Below the pieces are notes generated by a model. The model worked only from the letters and a program-made list of their open reading frames with translations, was not told where the DNA came from and did no database searches. A DNA stretch of 64,000 bases from Acidisarcina polymorpha (lineage in GTDB: Bacteria; Acidobacteriota; Terriglobia; Terriglobales; Acidobacteriaceae): contig NZ_CP030840.1 of the NCBI RefSeq assembly GCF_003330725.1, positions 558,001-622,000 of the forward strand. The letters run 5' to 3'. Below are positions 44,652 through 53,898 of this stretch, piece after piece (positions within the stretch are counted from its first letter, which is position 1; every line of letters begins with the position of its first letter). The position numbers and the translations under genes were made by a program.

Positions 44652-45375
44652 GAATCTACCTCACTCCTTTCACGAGTTCCTTAAGCTTGCCTTTCTCTTC
44701 TTCTCTTTTTGTGGAACTGCGAAGAACACCCAGCGCATAATGGGGCAGTGGGTACCCCCGATGCATTCTCTGCGGGCTCTCGACTGGTACACAAAATGGA
44801 GGTCGCTCTAAGCGCTTGTGGGTGAAATAATTCAGATTCGTAGAACGATATGCAGATATTGATCGTTCCAGTCACTGGCCAGCTCCAGCAGTCCGCGCTC
44901 GCTATGCACAGACAAGAGCGAGGACGCGTAGTTTGGGCAAACGTTGTTTGAGTCGGAGGCCGCGTTTGGTAGCTCGACCGGAGCGGGCGCGCTGGTCTAC
45001 TCTCGGGAACCGACTTGCGAGGAATTTCGGAAGTGACCTCTCCACCCTGTGCCGATACGGAGCCGTTTGCTTCATTCAAGACCTTGCCAACAACCACTTG
45101 CTCACGCGCCTTTACTAAGCCGAAGTATCTGCATGCCCGCGACGCTCTTTCTTGACAACAAAATGTTTCTCCTTGAAAGATCTTCCAGCACAGTCTGGTC
45201 TTTTAGACTCACACTCCGACACGGCGTAGTTGACCTTGTAAGTTTCGGGTTATACCCGTGAGGTATGGTGGCAGTGGGTATCGTGTACTGAAACGCTCAC
45301 TGCCGCAGCGGCAATCGGATGTTTTCTCCGTAAACTATAGGAGAAACGAAAGCTGCTCACTCCGGCGGTCAGCTG
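44652..45375. other. 724-base gap without an intact gene
   Basis: A minus-strand frame around 44836-44950 reads NYASSLLSVHSERGLLELAS and DWNDQYLHIVLRI before a stop and looks like a decayed C-terminus of an unidentified protein. The rest shows nothing I can support. Confidence 0.3.
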
Positions 45376-45495
45376 TCACCCAGTGACATCAAGGAATGCG
45401 CCGTTAATGAAGGAGGCTTCGGCGCTTGCCAGCCACAGGATTGCGCGTGCAACTTCTTCTGGCTGCCCGCCTTTGCCCATCGAAAGCGCTTTTCA
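45376..45495 (-). pseudogene. C-terminal fragment of an SDR gene
   Basis: The minus strand reads MGKGGQPEEVARAILWLASA followed by EASFINGAFLDVTG and TGA at 45376. This is the standard C-terminus of a classical SDR (G-x-P-E-E-[IV]-A...ASFI-G...DGG). Only about 35 residues remain. It is fused end-to-end with an MFS fragment at about 45497, a deletion junction. Confidence 0.65.
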
Positions 45496-45700
45496 GAATA
45501 AAAGGCAGGAACAACAAGGAGTTCATGCGGGTGGTGGTGTCCAGAAGGCCGATGGCGAAATCAGGGCGAACCCGACGCTTTGAGTTTGCCGGTCAGTTGC
45601 AGCGCTGCTCTCAACTCCGCTTGAGGCGCGGGGACCAGGCGCATCTGCCAATAGATATCGCGACGAGTAAACCCGGGTGGCAGCTATCTATAGGTTCGAT
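45496..45700 (-). pseudogene. Internal fragment of an MFS transporter related to the one at 21 kb
   Basis: The minus strand reads PGLLVAIS, then MRLVPAPQAELRAALQLTG, and after frameshifts FAIGLLDTTTRMNSLLFLPF. The intact transporter at 21046 has GLGLLVAASILWLMPPVPAP, TELEIVAAPNLETPG and FVIGILDTAARMGFLLFLPF in the same order. About 65 residues survive, with at least two frame changes. It is joined to an SDR C-terminus on the same strand, so an ancestral MFS-SDR neighbourhood has collapsed here. Confidence 0.7.
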
Positions 45701-45966
45701 CGCCCCTGTAGCACTGTGAGCAACAATGAGTGAGCCATGCTGCCAAGAGCGAGTGCGCGCCGGGAGCCAGATGTTCGTCGTAGGGACAGATTATGCCGCG
45801 TTTCACTTGAGCGTTGTAGGGCCTGTCTTGCTATTTTCCTCCGCATGCATAATTCTCAGACGGAGTTACAAAGGCGATCTAGAATGGCCTCGCGATCACG
45901 CTAGCAGAACTCTTCGGCAATGCGCTCACGAATATCGCGGCGGCGGGTTGCGTGCAAACGATCAGT

Positions 45967-46812
45967 CTAGGACCTAGGAACTACACCCGTCGCGATTCTA
46001 TGCTGATACTGGCCGGGAGTCATTCCGTAAACCCTTCTGAACTGTCTTCCAAAATGGCTTTGGTCGGAAAATCTCAGATGCAAAGAGGTATCGGCAAGCG
46101 ACCACCCTTCCGAAATCAACTTTCTTGATTGGATGAGACGAGCACGAGTGTGAAATGCCAGAGGCGATAAACCGATGTGCCTCGTAAACGCATGGACGAA
46201 GTAGTACGGACTTACACCTGCCAGAGAGGATAGAGCATCGAGGGATGGGACTTTCGCAAGTGAGTGTGAAAGATAGGACTGCATCCGCGACACGAACGCT
46301 GGGGGTGCAGGACTCACCAGTGCGTTTCTCGCACCGCTCTCGCCTAGGATGGTCTCCAGTCGAGGGAGAACATCAACCTGCGGTTCGCAGTTCACGCCAG
46401 ACTTGAGTGACTCAAAAAAAGTAATGAATTGACCCAGGACTTTCGCGGTGGACCAGGAGATCGGTGCGGCAGGACGATCCACACTCAAAGAAACAGCCGG
46501 CAGTGTTGCGATCTTGAAACTGGTCTTACCTCTATAAAGACATTGAGCTCTGTGCACAAGCCGTGGTGGCACGAGCACCAATCGGCCGGGCCTTGCCACG
46601 ATAGAGCTTGATTTGAACTGATAATGACGCTCACCCTTCGTGACTGCAACCAACTGCCAACCTTCATGAAAATGCCAATCAGTGGCGAACGTCTCCACAT
46701 TCTCGCCATCATACAGTTCAGTGCCAGAAATTGCTTCACTCCACGATAGCCTCAACGGTTCACGGTCGGTCTTTAGCTCCGCCATGGCAAGATGGCTCCT
46801 CATGACAACCAT
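45967..46812 (-). CDS. AraC family transcriptional regulator with N-terminal cupin
   Basis: A 281-residue AraC/XylS regulator. The N-terminal cupin sensor (DWHFHEGWQLVAVTKGERHYQF, RLVLVPPRLVHRAQC) has the histidines typical of an AraC-binding domain, and the C-terminal double helix-turn-helix is VPSLDALSSLAGVSPYYFVHAFTRHIGLSPLAFHTRARLIQSRKLI with SDQSHFGRQFRRVYGMTPGQY. Other starts (Met5, Met10) are possible. Decayed MFS and SDR pieces lie directly downstream, which probably were its former targets. Confidence 0.93.
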   Translation of the reverse strand: MVVMRSHLAMAELKTDREPLRLSWSEAISGTELYDGENVETFATDWHFHEGWQLVAVTKGERHYQFKSSSIVARPGRLVLVPPRLVHRAQCLYRGKTSFKIATLPAVSLSVDRPAAPISWSTAKVLGQFITFFESLKSGVNCEPQVDVLPRLETILGESGARNALVSPAPPAFVSRMQSYLSHSLAKVPSLDALSSLAGVSPYYFVHAFTRHIGLSPLAFHTRARLIQSRKLISEGWSLADTSLHLRFSDQSHFGRQFRRVYGMTPGQYQHRIATGVVPRS

Positions 46813-47154
46813 TCTAGATCAAGGAACCGCGGTGTGATCCAACCAGACCTCGAGGACAGGCCGGAGTCATGGAGATCCACTGACCACAGGTTACGGAGAT
46901 AGCCGCACGAGCTTATTTAGCTCGGCGTTTCCGGCTATAGTTGCGGTTCATAGATCAGCTTTACGCTTCCACACTGCATATAGGTGTACCGCTTGCACAG
47001 TGTTCGTCGGAACAATTGCCCCATAGTCCCCATCAGCGCGCGGAGGGCAGCTTGCGCAAAGGCCTTCGAACATAGCAAGGCGGACCCATAGTCACGGTCC
47101 ACTTCGACTTCAGGTGCGAATAGGACAGTCCCGGTTGGCGTTAGTCAACCTTCC
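46813..47154. other. Gap between AraC and lipoprotein genes
   Basis: 342 bases, no gene, repeat or hairpin that I can support. Confidence 0.35.
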
Positions 47155-49170
47155 TCATTGAAGGCTGACCAACAGGAACTCGTTAGCTCCAATGGGGAGG
47201 TCGTAGATGGTATTAGCATCTACAGTGACGTTGGGATCGTGGAGGGGGGAAAGGTTGCTTCCGCTGCCACGTAGGATATTTAGATTTGCGTTCGTGAAAG
47301 AGCCACCGAGACTTTCTAAAGCGATCGAAGCCTTATAAGACGTTGATGTGGAGGAAACGTTCCAGATGGCTAAGTAGGCTTTAGGGGTTGGCGCTTTTTG
47401 TACGAGCGCGAAAGCTTGCAGATCGCTTGTAGTAGACGTGAGTGGTCGCAGCGGGGCCGGGGCAGTCTGAAGCCAAGCCATCACTTGAGGCAGCAATGGT
47501 GTGACCATTTGTGTGCTCTGTAGTCCGGTAGTCTCCACCGCATAGCCGTGCAGCATGTCGGCAAAAGGCATCAGGTCAACTTCGGCTTGAAGGAAGCTGA
47601 TCACACCAGCGGCGGTTCCGTATTTATTACCCGTCAGAGAGATCCCGTAGCGATCAATGATGACCTTCACGCCGAGATAGCCGGGATCCTGCTGGAAGAG
47701 TTGATATGCGCCATAGAGGGCCTGATCCACCGTGGAAGAAGGTGCGTAATCTTGGATCGTAAAGTAGTCGAGTGGCATCTGAGCGGAGATGATCTCCGCT
47801 GCAGTAGGGGAATAGAACTTACTATTGCCTGAGTTCAATTGAATACCTCCACTCAGGATGTGGTTGGTGTGCAGATGCCGTGCAATCGGTGTCCAATAGT
47901 TGATGTACCGCTGGATGTTATTGGAAATCGCTGCATCCACTTGCGCCGCTGGGACATCTGCACAACCGGATCCCTTATCGAAGGACGTCGAATATCCGAG
48001 CGTGTGCGAAGGTTCTTGCGTGCCAATCCAAATCGTTCCGGGCGCAGACGAATCGAGATCGTCGATCCAGCTTTCCACGGCGTCCTGTACCATCTGCATC
48101 GACGCTCCCGGCTCAGGGAGCGGATAGTAGTTCCCAACGGCTCCACATGTGATCTCGTATCCCGGGTCCAGATTGTTTACAGGAAGCACAGAAGGCGTGC
48201 CGCTGAATTGCAGCGCACTCGATGTGGCCTCGGATGGGAGGACCGTTCTGAGCATCTGCAGGGTTTGCGAGAGAGGAGCGTTGCCTGTGGCACTTGGCGT
48301 AAGCGTTTGCGCTTGATAATCGAACAGGCCTGCGTCCGTTGACTGATTCATCTGGTCGAGCGTGGCGTTGAGGAGGTTTACTCTCGAAGATTGAACGTCT
48401 GAAGCGACATTGCTGACGATTGCCGCTGGTGCGTTGCTAAGATCGACGCTCTCGACGACCCCGCGCCGGTACGTCACTTGATGGGCGACGGTGGCATCGT
48501 CTTCGCTGCAGTCTACATGGATGGCAGGAGCGACCGCGCCCACGGTCAGGGTGGCGGGAATGGTGGTTGCGACCTGACCAGCGCCATTCGTTACCGTCAC
48601 TGTATAGCGATCGAGATTGTTCTCCGCCGTAGCTGCCCCAGTCGTATAAGACGGAGCCGTGGCGCCCGGGATAACATTGCCATTCCAGTTCCACTGGTAC
48701 TTGAGGGGGATGGTGCCTGCTGCGGCGACGGTGAAGGTAGCCAAGGAGCCTGGGACGACTGTGCGACTAAGAGGAGCTTCTGTAATGATCGGCGCCCTCG
48801 GAATGATCGTGAGCAACGCAGCTCGACTTGCCACCTGAGATCCGTTGCTGTCGGATACAACGACGCTGTACGCAACACCAGTGTTGTAAGTGAAGATGGT
48901 CTTCGGGATCGAGAACATGGGTGCATTAGCGCCTTCTATCGGATTGCCGGCCTGTCTCCACTGATAGCTCAACGGTCCGATGCCCGTGGCTACGACTGAA
49001 AAGGAGGCGGGCAGACCGTCGTCAACCTGGAGGTTAAGCGGTTGCGCCACAATAGCCGAATTTGTGGATAGACCTCCCGGCAACGCTAGCGGGATGGCAT
49101 TGCCACACCCAATTGCAAACCACGCGAGCATACTTAGAGCCGGGGTGACGCTCCAACGTAACTGCCTCAT
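47155..49170 (-). CDS. Lipoprotein with two Ig-like domains and a glycosidase-like core
   Basis: About 671 residues from ATG 49170 (AGGAG four bases upstream; the longer frame to 49218 overlaps the monooxygenase gene). The signal peptide ends in a lipobox-like FAIGCGN. Two Ig-like repeats follow, each with YQW-type (PLSYQWRQAGNPIEGA, PLKYQWNWNGNVIPGA) and YSVVVSD / YTVTVTN motifs. The next 400 residues look like a TIM-barrel glycoside-hydrolase-type core (WIDDLDSSAPGTIWIGTQEP, PLDYFTIQDYAP, GVKVIIDRYG), ending in a C-terminal beta-sandwich (SYKASIALESLGG ... EFLLVSLQ). I cannot name the GH family or assign catalytic acids. A degraded relative is at 13064-13532. Cell-surface polysaccharide binding or cleavage is likely. 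Confidence 0.7.
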   Translation of the reverse strand: MRQLRWSVTPALSMLAWFAIGCGNAIPLALPGGLSTNSAIVAQPLNLQVDDGLPASFSVVATGIGPLSYQWRQAGNPIEGANAPMFSIPKTIFTYNTGVAYSVVVSDSNGSQVASRAALLTIIPRAPIITEAPLSRTVVPGSLATFTVAAAGTIPLKYQWNWNGNVIPGATAPSYTTGAATAENNLDRYTVTVTNGAGQVATTIPATLTVGAVAPAIHVDCSEDDATVAHQVTYRRGVVESVDLSNAPAAIVSNVASDVQSSRVNLLNATLDQMNQSTDAGLFDYQAQTLTPSATGNAPLSQTLQMLRTVLPSEATSSALQFSGTPSVLPVNNLDPGYEITCGAVGNYYPLPEPGASMQMVQDAVESWIDDLDSSAPGTIWIGTQEPSHTLGYSTSFDKGSGCADVPAAQVDAAISNNIQRYINYWTPIARHLHTNHILSGGIQLNSGNSKFYSPTAAEIISAQMPLDYFTIQDYAPSSTVDQALYGAYQLFQQDPGYLGVKVIIDRYGISLTGNKYGTAAGVISFLQAEVDLMPFADMLHGYAVETTGLQSTQMVTPLLPQVMAWLQTAPAPLRPLTSTTSDLQAFALVQKAPTPKAYLAIWNVSSTSTSYKASIALESLGGSFTNANLNILRGSGSNLSPLHDPNVTVDANTIYDLPIGANEFLLVSLQ

Positions 49171-49211
49171 ATCTCTCCTGTCCATCCCCCGTAGTCGACA
49201 CGGAGGGTTGT

Positions 49212-49532
49212 CTAGCAAGGCGGCCGCACCTTCGCAAGAAAATGTAATCCAGAGCTGAACTCTCCATCAGCTAGGTCACTAAACGCGGCCATCGCCCGTT
49301 GCACCAATTCCGTGGCATGATGAGCATCCAATGCCTCGTCCGAAATCCAAATCGAATGAACCGCAAACATCCCAGGACGGTTCGTGATCTCATAGGTTTC
49401 ATACGCGATGTTACCGGGCTCATAGCGTGAAGCTGTAACTAAAGAGAGCAAAAGATCCCTCGTCTCTATTTCCTTTTCTCGCTTCGCCTGAACCAGGTAA
49501 AGCAGGGTCGTTGCTTCCTTCGATTTGTTCAT
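49212..49532 (-). CDS. Antibiotic biosynthesis monooxygenase (ABM) domain protein
   Basis: A 106-residue dimeric ferredoxin-like-fold protein of the ABM family. LLYLVQAKREKEIETRDLLLSLVTASRYEPGNIAYETYE and MFAVHSIWISDEALDAHHATELVQRAM reproduce the family strand-helix pattern, with the conserved W..eal..H. Small ABM proteins oxidise or bind quinone-like compounds. It ends 41 bases before the lipoprotein start on the same strand, so the two may share a transcript. The active-site residues are those visible in the family core only; substrate unknown. Confidence 0.9.
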   Translation of the reverse strand: MNKSKEATTLLYLVQAKREKEIETRDLLLSLVTASRYEPGNIAYETYEITNRPGMFAVHSIWISDEALDAHHATELVQRAMAAFSDLADGEFSSGLHFLAKVRPPC

Positions 49533-49799
49533 GATGCCTCACATCAATGCAGATGGTTTCTGAACTTCTGTTCGTACTTGTAGGATTCGCAGATCGTGGT
49601 TCCGGTGCCCGTGGCTGCTTACTTTATGAGCATGGATAGGTGCCGACAAGGTATGGTCTCTTAGCTCGATTCGATCTTTCCGCTACAGTCGCAATAAACT
49701 CTGCACGAGCAGTACTGATTACTGGATTGATCTTCGTGCATCGTCCACCAGCAACCCTCGTCCAACAGAAACGACCGCAAGGCCCGTTACGACTAGCCT

Positions 49800-50096
49800 G
49801 TGGATGCCAACCTGAATTGGGTGCGCACCGGTGTAGAACATGCAGAGACTGTTGTGCTAATTCGCAGTAGGCACGATCTCACCTATTGGGACCGACAGAA
49901 CGCCTTTCACTTCAGACTTCGGGGAGCTCTGGTTGGAGAGAGTGGGGGAACAAGAGTACTCGCAAGCCCGAAGGTTCAAACTGTCGGAATGATTACAACC
50001 AACGAACAAATATTGTTGACGTTGACGGGTCGACATCCTCGGCGGCTTCTGCTTGAGACCGTCACAACCATCTTGGCGGAAGAAGCACGTCAGTAA
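49800..50096 (+). CDS. Hypothetical short ORF, doubtful
   Basis: A 98-residue frame from GTG 49800, preceded by TAG two codons earlier. It has plausible codon choice and stretches such as LNWVRTGVEHAETVVLIRSR and RRLLLETVTTILAEEARQ, but no ribosome site and no family I recognise. It may be a relic. The remaining bases of the 49533-50246 gap show nothing else. Confidence 0.3.
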   Translation: MDANLNWVRTGVEHAETVVLIRSRHDLTYWDRQNAFHFRLRGALVGESGGTRVLASPKVQTVGMITTNEQILLTLTGRHPRRLLLETVTTILAEEARQ

Positions 50097-50246
50097 ACTG
50101 CACCCCTAGTCCGGGCCGAGTAAAGATAGTCAGCCAGCGCGCGGACGGAATTGAATCATCCGGATGATGCGTTAAAGCTCGCTCAATCGAATGACTTCTC
50201 CTTCGTCGCCTTCCCCACCACCGAAAACTGCAAGCTTCACCAGATT

Positions 50247-51593
50247 CTAGAACTGAGAAAGTGGGATTGCTCTGACCATCTCACCATAGCCAATGGCGTT
50301 CGGGTGAATATCATCCCCTGAGTCGAGCATTGGGATCATGTAGCTCAGATTTGTCTTATCGGCCAACACCGAATTGAAATCGATGACGCCATCCGACTGA
50401 GGTGGTTGAACGGTGGTGCCGTTCACAACGCTGGGCACTGTCGAAGTCTGCCAAGTATTGAGCAGGAAACGTTGCGCGTCTTCGCCCGAGCCTTGGGCAA
50501 AGCGTGTTCCAAATCCATTTGGACTCTGCGTTCCGCAGAATGTGGATGGAGCCGTGACGCCCTCATAGATCTTCAGCCCGGCGGCATGAGCCATGACGAT
50601 CACGCTCTGCTTGCCCAGAATCAGTGCGTCTGCGGGGACGCAGTCATTCCGCAGATCATTGGCTCCTAGATAGTCGATGACGGTGGACACACCGGGGAGA
50701 CTAACCACATCGCGCGTGAAACGGTTCAATCCCGCGATTGGGGAGATGCCAAGGACCGTGGTTCCGTATATGCCGACATTAGCAACGGCTATATCATCAT
50801 GCCCCGCCGCGTGTAGGGCGTCTGCAAGTTGTTCCGGATAGGTCTTGTGCTTATCTAAACCGGATTGATAGCCGTCGGTAGTCGAGCTTCCGAAGGCTGG
50901 GATTGTCTCCTTATAGTTGCCGTATACGTCAACCCGGTTGAGAAGATAAGTATTCAGCGTCGTCTGCGTGAAGGACACTCCGGCGAGATCCTGAGTCTTG
51001 TCCCCTGCCACATCCACAGTTTGATAATTGGTGACCACGTTGACACCCTGCGCGTGGGACGTGAGGTTCGCCCAAGAGCCCCTTACGTATTCCGTCACGC
51101 TGAGCAGCTGACCGTAGGAGTAGCCTAGTGCGACGTTATCCGAGAGGGTACTACCGCCGGGGGGGATCGTGATCGAGGGGGCACCGTTGAAGGTCACGGG
51201 AGTGTCATCAGAGACACTCGCCCCAGTCGTCTGAATGCCAACATGCACAGCCCCAAGTGTCACTTCTGAAGCACCGAAATAGTTGGAGAAACTAAGCCGC
51301 ATGACTCCACGTCCGCCGACCGACGGTTTAACAATCTCGCGGAACGTCCGTTCAGAACCCGAACCGCCCGCTGAAGTGCTAGGAGCATCCGCCCAGGACG
51401 CCACCCAAACGGAATCTGGAACAGGCGCAGGTGGTGTGACCGGTCCCGTCGCAGCAGAGGTAGCGCCCCCGCAGCCGGCTAAAACCGCGAGCAGAGATGT
51501 AGTGAGGACAGCGGCATAGCAAAGGCTTCTTCCATATTTTGATAAGAGATGTTTTTCGATTGAATACTTCGGGAGGCGTGATGAAAACGTCAT
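50247..51593 (-). CDS. Lipoprotein SGNH/GDSL-type hydrolase
   Basis: A 448-residue exported esterase. The signal peptide ends in a lipobox (TTSLLAVLAGCGG), followed by a beta-sandwich N-domain (WVASWADAP... MRLSFSNYFG) and the SGNH hydrolase domain. Block I reads IPAFGSSTTDG, in which the family's GDS is GSS: the serine follows a serine rather than an aspartate. Block III is YLGANDLRN and block V DDIHPNAIGY, giving Asn and the Asp-His of the triad. The architecture resembles rhamnogalacturonan acetylesterase-like and GDSL-type esterases of soil bacteria (COG2755). Substrate unknown; alone on its strand. Confidence 0.88.
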   Translation of the reverse strand: MTFSSRLPKYSIEKHLLSKYGRSLCYAAVLTTSLLAVLAGCGGATSAATGPVTPPAPVPDSVWVASWADAPSTSAGGSGSERTFREIVKPSVGGRGVMRLSFSNYFGASEVTLGAVHVGIQTTGASVSDDTPVTFNGAPSITIPPGGSTLSDNVALGYSYGQLLSVTEYVRGSWANLTSHAQGVNVVTNYQTVDVAGDKTQDLAGVSFTQTTLNTYLLNRVDVYGNYKETIPAFGSSTTDGYQSGLDKHKTYPEQLADALHAAGHDDIAVANVGIYGTTVLGISPIAGLNRFTRDVVSLPGVSTVIDYLGANDLRNDCVPADALILGKQSVIVMAHAAGLKIYEGVTAPSTFCGTQSPNGFGTRFAQGSGEDAQRFLLNTWQTSTVPSVVNGTTVQPPQSDGVIDFNSVLADKTNLSYMIPMLDSGDDIHPNAIGYGEMVRAIPLSQF

Positions 51594-52074
51594 GATGCCT
51601 TTTCCGTATTACGGTTGTTAGATCACCAAGGTATTGTGGATGCTCCCAGGGTGCCTAGCTTTCCCTGTCGCGATGGATTCTCGCTTCTCCTCGACGGCGC
51701 TAAAGGCGCTTCGTTAGGCACGATTCGTCCCTGTCTTGCTCATTCTTCTCTATTGTGACTTCAATTCCGCAAAACTGTGCAGACTTTCTTGGTTGCCGTT
51801 CATGCGCCTGAGGTATAGCGCTGCCTTATATGCTGCGCATTGAATGATTCCTTCACCTATGTTGCGGGTTGGGCACGGAAGGTACAGCTATGCTTGCGTA
51901 AATAACGCCGCTTTGCTCACGCGTTGAGCTGAAGCTCAGAATGCTGGTTGATTATCCAGGAGCATCAGCAATATATGAGGCCGTGCGCGCCGGAAATATC
52001 TCACGGGCCAATGCGTTCGAGTTTCGCCGGAAAGCCAATACTTGTTGGCGCTACAGAGCACGACATACCAATTG
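51594..52074. other. Gap before the hypothetical membrane protein
   Basis: About 480 bases; no gene, repeat or clear promoter recognised. Confidence 0.35.
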
Positions 52075-52581
52075 ATGCGGGTCAGGCCGCAGGAGTTTGC
52101 ATTGACCGACCCACTAGTTGCGATCTCATTGAGAACGATAGGTCTTGCGGCCATCGCCTTCCTGGTTCCCGTCATACTTTCTTTCAGGTTCGCGCCTGGA
52201 GCGACTTCGGCCGAGTATATGGGGCTGGGCTATCACCTAATGATGTACGCTCTCGTCGCGAAACTGCCAGCGGCGGAGTGGGCAAAAGCCGCGGGTTATG
52301 GATGGTTAACGCTCGATATCATGGCGGGAGTTCTTGTGATCAACCGTGTTCCGCGCACGATTGCTGATCCTGTTCGCCTAGCGGGCCACGTCTTTGCCGG
52401 GCTTTGGTTCATCACGGTTTCCTTGGACGGATCGGCACCCTTGAGAATTCTCGGGGCGCTCGCTGGAATCTTGCTCTTCGGCTATACCTTAGCTTCGCCT
52501 TACCTGTCGCCCGTGTGGCTCGCGCCTGCGTCGATCCTCATTCTTACGTGGCTATCCGTTCTTGCGTGGCGAAACGGATAA
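52075..52581 (+). CDS. Hypothetical membrane protein with five helices
   Basis: I do not recognise the family. The 168-residue frame from ATG 52075 has about five transmembrane helices (for example LRTIGLAAIAFLVPVILSF, LGALAGILLFGYTLASPYL, LAPASILILTWLSVLAW) and a conserved-looking YGWLTLDIMAGVLVINRVP loop. A TTG at 52042 would lengthen it by 11 residues. No ribosome site is convincing. The beta-lactamase gene starts 150 bases downstream; a functional link is not indicated. Confidence 0.6.
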   Translation: MRVRPQEFALTDPLVAISLRTIGLAAIAFLVPVILSFRFAPGATSAEYMGLGYHLMMYALVAKLPAAEWAKAAGYGWLTLDIMAGVLVINRVPRTIADPVRLAGHVFAGLWFITVSLDGSAPLRILGALAGILLFGYTLASPYLSPVWLAPASILILTWLSVLAWRNG

Positions 52582-52731
52582 CAACGTATGAAAGGAAGTC
52601 TCATGCAATTGACGCGTCGATTCAGTCGGTAGGAGGCAACACTAGGCCGATAGTTTTTCCGACAGAGTAAACCTTAGATCGCGAATCCATTGTGCCTATT
52701 AGCAGCGCTTACACGAGGAGAAGAGAAATTT

Positions 52732-53550
52732 ATGGTGTCAAGGCCAGATCGTCGCATGTTCATCGCAGGCTCATTAGCCGCTTTCGCCAGCTGTGGAGTC
52801 AAGCCGCTCCGAGCTGAACCCAAGACGAATGGGACACCAGACGACCTATCTGGCGAGTTGTCTAGGATCGAACGTACGTCAGGGGGGCGTCTCGGCGTCT
52901 GCTTCATGGACGGACAGAGCGGTTTAGCTTTCGGCCATCGCATCAACGATCTGTTCCCGATGTGCAGCACGTTTAAGGTGTTGGCGGTTGCTGCAGCTCT
53001 GGCTCAAGTGGATTCCAAGCGACTCGATCTCCGGCAAACGCTGTCCATAAATCCAGAGGATCTTCTGAAATACGCTCCCGTGACCTCCCAGCACCTTGGC
53101 TTGCCAGGAATGACCCTCGGCGATTTGTGCGAAGCCGCTCTCACCTTGAGCGACAACACAGCTGCCAACCTGATCCTCCGTAGCATTGGAGGGCCGGTCC
53201 AAGTCACTCGCTTCGCTCGATTACTAGACGATTCGATTACGAGGTTGGATCGTGCCGAACCAACTCTGAATGAAGCGACACCGGGGGATCGACGCGATAC
53301 AACCACTCCACTGGCTATGGCAAAGGATCTCAGAAAGCTCTTCTGCGGTTCAGTGCTTTCTGGCGCCTCCCGTTCGCTGCTGAAGGAGTGGATGATTGCT
53401 TGTAAGACAGGGGACAAGAAGATCCGAAGCGGTTTTTCGAAATCCTTCGTTATTGCGGACAAGACAGGATCGGGAGATCACAACACATCAAACGATGTCG
53501 CAGTCATTTGGCCAGCGTCAAACCAGTCCCCGCTCATTCTAACGGTCTAA
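52732..53550 (+). CDS. Class A beta-lactamase, apparently cut short by a TAA
   Basis: Serine beta-lactamase (class A), 272 residues from ATG 52732 (GAGGAGA nine bases upstream). All active-site boxes are present: Ser79-x-x-Lys82 (STFK), SDN at 140-142, the omega-loop Glu176 in EPTLN, and KTG at 244-246. The leader RPDRRMFIAGSLAAFAS resembles a twin-arginine signal. The frame ends SPLILTV-TAA, exactly where the last strand and helix normally continue with Tyr. Reading on gives LTQVMSDSADTQAELIHSVS to TGA at 53656, a plausible terminal helix. So a Tyr codon seems to have become TAA (53548-53550) and about 35 residues are lost. The enzyme may be inactive or unstable. Confidence 0.9.
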   Translation: MVSRPDRRMFIAGSLAAFASCGVKPLRAEPKTNGTPDDLSGELSRIERTSGGRLGVCFMDGQSGLAFGHRINDLFPMCSTFKVLAVAAALAQVDSKRLDLRQTLSINPEDLLKYAPVTSQHLGLPGMTLGDLCEAALTLSDNTAANLILRSIGGPVQVTRFARLLDDSITRLDRAEPTLNEATPGDRRDTTTPLAMAKDLRKLFCGSVLSGASRSLLKEWMIACKTGDKKIRSGFSKSFVIADKTGSGDHNTSNDVAVIWPASNQSPLILTV

Positions 53551-53558
53551 CTCACCCA

Positions 53559-53839
53559 GGTGATGTCTGATTCAGCCGACACACAGGCTGAACTTATCCA
53601 CAGCGTGTCTCGCCTGTGTTTCCAGCAACTTTCCGCGTTGCGCACACTGGTGCCTTGAATGTTGCTTCAAATCGCGACCTGCAATCCGGGATGCTTGCAA
53701 CAGCATTTACAGATGCGACCACCAGCCCCATCGCGAACCAGCCTATGCCGACTGTCGAGCACTGTTCAACTGACAGCTCTATGATGCTAGCTTGCGGGTT
53801 TTTCTCGTTCAGAGTTGTTCTGAATGAAGTAGCCGACCC
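53559..53839. other. Gap between beta-lactamase and CPBP genes
   Basis: Apart from the read-through tail of the beta-lactamase (to 53658) and the shifted tail of the CPBP gene (from 53840), no gene or signal is supported. Confidence 0.35.
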
Positions 53840-53898
53840 TCAAGAGCTGCGCGGGAAAGGTCTTCGTGCGAGGATGGCAAATCCGGTAATCACCAAAG

